Origin: Pseudisothecium myosuroides
Lineage: Eukaryota > Streptophyta > Bryopsida > Hypnales > Lembophyllaceae
Assembly: GCA_951799445.1 (NCBI GenBank)
Contig: OX637295.1
Location: forward strand, 21,142,001-21,206,000
Direction of reading: 5' to 3'
Length of the DNA: 64,000 nucleotides
Shown in pieces: positions 61,782-64,000 of the stretch. The notes below the pieces were generated by a model, which did not search any database, had not been told where the DNA came from, and worked only from the letters and a program-made list of their open reading frames with translations. A program made the position numbers and the translations under genes. The first letter of the stretch is position 1, and the number at the start of each line of letters is the position of its first letter.

Positions 61782-62750
61782 CCCCAAAGTGACATAGAGG
61801 ACAGAAAGTGTCCTCACAGAGTTTCAAGTTTAGTTCAAAGTGCTGTAACTTTTGCATTCAAGGTCCAAATTCAATAAGACTTGTTGTGAAAGTTGCGTTC
61901 TCCCTTCTAGTTTGTATGGTAAAATTTTCAAATCAATCCAAGATGTATTGATTTTTTGGAAGCCAATCGAAGTTCACAACTTCAATTTGATTTCACCAAA
62001 CTGCATTTTAGGGCTGCAACTTCGGGGTCTTGTATCTCCTTCATCCATTGCTTATTTTCAATAAAATTTGTTGTATTTTGTTCCCCTTGAAGTATACTTA
62101 TTGTGGTAAAGTTTTCATGTCAATCCAAGTTGTTTTGAATGTTTGGGAGCAATTCGAAGTTCAAAATCCTGCCATTTTTGGAGTGTAGTGAACTTTGGCG
62201 GCTTGTTTCTTCTTCATACAAAGTCCATTTTCAATAATTCTTTTTGGAAAAGTTGCGCATACTAGTCTAGTTTTTGTGGCTAAAATTTCATGTTAATCCA
62301 AGAATTAATGAGTGACTGAGAAGCATTCTAGTAGAAGGAGGTTCAGCTTTAGATGTGTTTTTTGCAATTTTTCTTGCTGATTTTTGACATTTCAAAGCCG
62401 TTTTGTAGACACAATGATTCAATTGAATGAATTTTTTTTTCACCAATGTGTTTGTATACTAGTTTTGAATCTTTTTGTAGTGTAAAGTTTTTTCATTTGA
62501 GTAGGTTTAGAAATCGAACTTCACCTCCAAATGTGTTTTTGGGAAAATTTCAGCATCCATTTTCAAAACTAAAACATTATAATCTTGCAATCTATGTGGC
62601 CAAATGACTTCAAATTTTGTACATGTCATCTACAACATGTACACTACAAGATTGTACGGTTGAGATTTGTATAACTTGAAGACATTTAGATCCATAAAGC
62701 TTCAAAGCAATGATGTTTTTGAACCCCCAAAATTGAATGTCACTTTGGGG
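61782..62750. mobile_element. TTAA-flanked element (969 bp), CCCCAAAGTGACAT ends
   Basis: The perfect 14-bp inverted ends CCCCAAAGTGACAT are flanked by TTAA at 61778-61781 and 62751-62754. The ends differ from CCCCTAAAGGACC, so it is a sister subfamily. No frame above 75 codons. Confidence 0.8.
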
Positions 62751-62754
62751 TTAA

Positions 62755-64000
62755 GGGATTGTAATTTTTGTTTCATTGAATGTTTAGAAGAAAAAATTAT
62801 GCCATCCTAACCACTAAATGCTCAACTTTGGGCATTGAAAATATCCCACAAAATTTAAAATTTAAATTCTCTAATTTTTTAAGAAATATTAAAATGTATT
62901 TACGTCTTTTTGGAAGGCTTTGATTCATTCCATTTGGATAAGTGATGTGGAAGTTATGAAGAGGCTTATTTTGAAGGCAATTAGGGCATCTTTTCAAAAT
63001 GTAATGTATAGGATTTGTTTCTAAACTCAATATTCACAATATTTCAAAACTAAAATATTTATAGGGTAGATTTCTTGATACAAAACTTTGACCATTAGGC
63101 AAGCCATTAGGATTGACATATTTCAATTCCATTTAATAGCTATTCTTGATTTTATTTTATTTTCCATCTTATACCTATTTTTATTTAACACTTTTTTTAA
63201 GAATTTAAAATTTTAAAAAAAAAATTATAGAATTTCAAATCAATTATCCATCATAAGATTGAAATTTGAAAATTTTGTAGTGCAAAAAATTTAAGTTAAG
63301 GGGATTCAAAGTTTGAAATTTTAATTAACCCTTATAAAAGTTTTTTGACTAAGTTTCACCAAAAAAACACTCAAAATGGGTTGTTTTGATGGCAAAAGGT
63401 CCCCTCCCAAATGACAAATGAAATCTTCTTGCATATTATCGTAAGATCTAATGGTAGACTACCCCCATTATCTCGTAGTAAAAATTGGGAGGTCTTGACT
63501 GCACTCATTGTGAGATTTTAGTGCTTGAAGTTGAAAAAAATGTCTTTGGAGGGCATCCAAATTATGGGCAGCTTTGATTCGGGGAGGCAATCCTACAACT
63601 TAATTTCACTTTTTGGCTTGAACTTTTTTTTTCCCTTTTTGTAAAAAAAGTTAACCACATGTTCAAAAAAATTCATAACACTTCAAATTCAGGAACGTGC
63701 ACCAAAAAATTCCAATACAAAACTAGCGTCAAGAAAATTCTCATGCAAAGCCTTTTTTTCAACAATTTATGGCTTGCATATATAGTATTTACTTCAAAAT
63801 ATGAATGGTACGTGGAATTCTAGATTTTAGCTAGCCCTAAAGGAAGAGAAAAAAAGAAAAAAATTGTCCAAAATATCAAGCTTGGGCAAGCTTGATCAAT
63901 CTATGGCCAAGCTCAAGTATAAAGGTAGTTGGATATATTGGGCATAGCATGGGAGAAGGCCGGATCTAAAATAGCTATGCCCAACTCATTATGGATCACT
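62755..64000. other. No gene seen to the end of the window
   Basis: AT-rich DNA. 62890-63350 shares phrases with the long-form TTAA elements (for example ATCTTATACCTATTTTTATTTAAC and TGCAAAAAATTTAAG), so part of another, truncated family member is likely here. Confidence 0.45.

Noticed and set aside
1..64000. tRNA, rRNA, CRISPR arrays, bacterial operators or riboswitches
   Set aside because: None seen; no tRNA B-box with a matching cloverleaf was found by eye, and a tRNAscan-type search would be needed to exclude one.

Overview
This is AT-rich nuclear DNA of a land plant. Three split genes give clean exon models with GT-AG introns in phase and plant-type proteins: a 19-exon TFIIIC TPR subunit, a plastid-type methyltransferase with a transit-like N-terminus, and a SAWADEE-domain protein. 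A fungal-type HET gene in the same contig, and transposase wording I associate with bryophytes, make a moss or liverwort the likeliest source. The species cannot be fixed from the sequence alone.

Layout. 0-16.4 kb: repeat-rich DNA dominated by a large inverted duplication (about 1.63-4.99 kb against 11.59-14.29 kb). Each arm carries a tandem-RING gene; the right copy is open, the left has a stop in its first RING and a MITE with target-site duplication upstream. Further MITEs of several families fill this part. 16.4-20.1 kb: a GC-richer island with an intronless HET-domain gene broken by one in-frame TAG. 21.07-30.51 kb (minus): complete TFIIIC subunit gene (1022 codons), with four ~150-bp repeats carrying telo-box motifs upstream. 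33.21-37.18 kb (plus): seven-exon methyltransferase (363 codons). 37.2-43.1 kb: repeats, including one element nested in another. 43.18-49.30 kb (minus): four-exon SAWADEE/RRM-like gene (1202 codons); its two last exons are short and were found by splice phase. 50-55 kb: repeats. 55.2-58.5 kb: decayed PIF/Harbinger element with a transposase (plus) and a SANT/Myb-like partner (minus). 58.5-64 kb: more MITEs.

The genes do not form a pathway. TFIIIC serves Pol III transcription, the SAWADEE protein is probably a chromatin reader, and the methyltransferase is probably plastidial. The observations most worth following are the HET gene in a plant context, a TTAA-flanked MITE family with eight members here, the RING inverted duplication, and the telo-box tandem repeat upstream of the TFIIIC gene.
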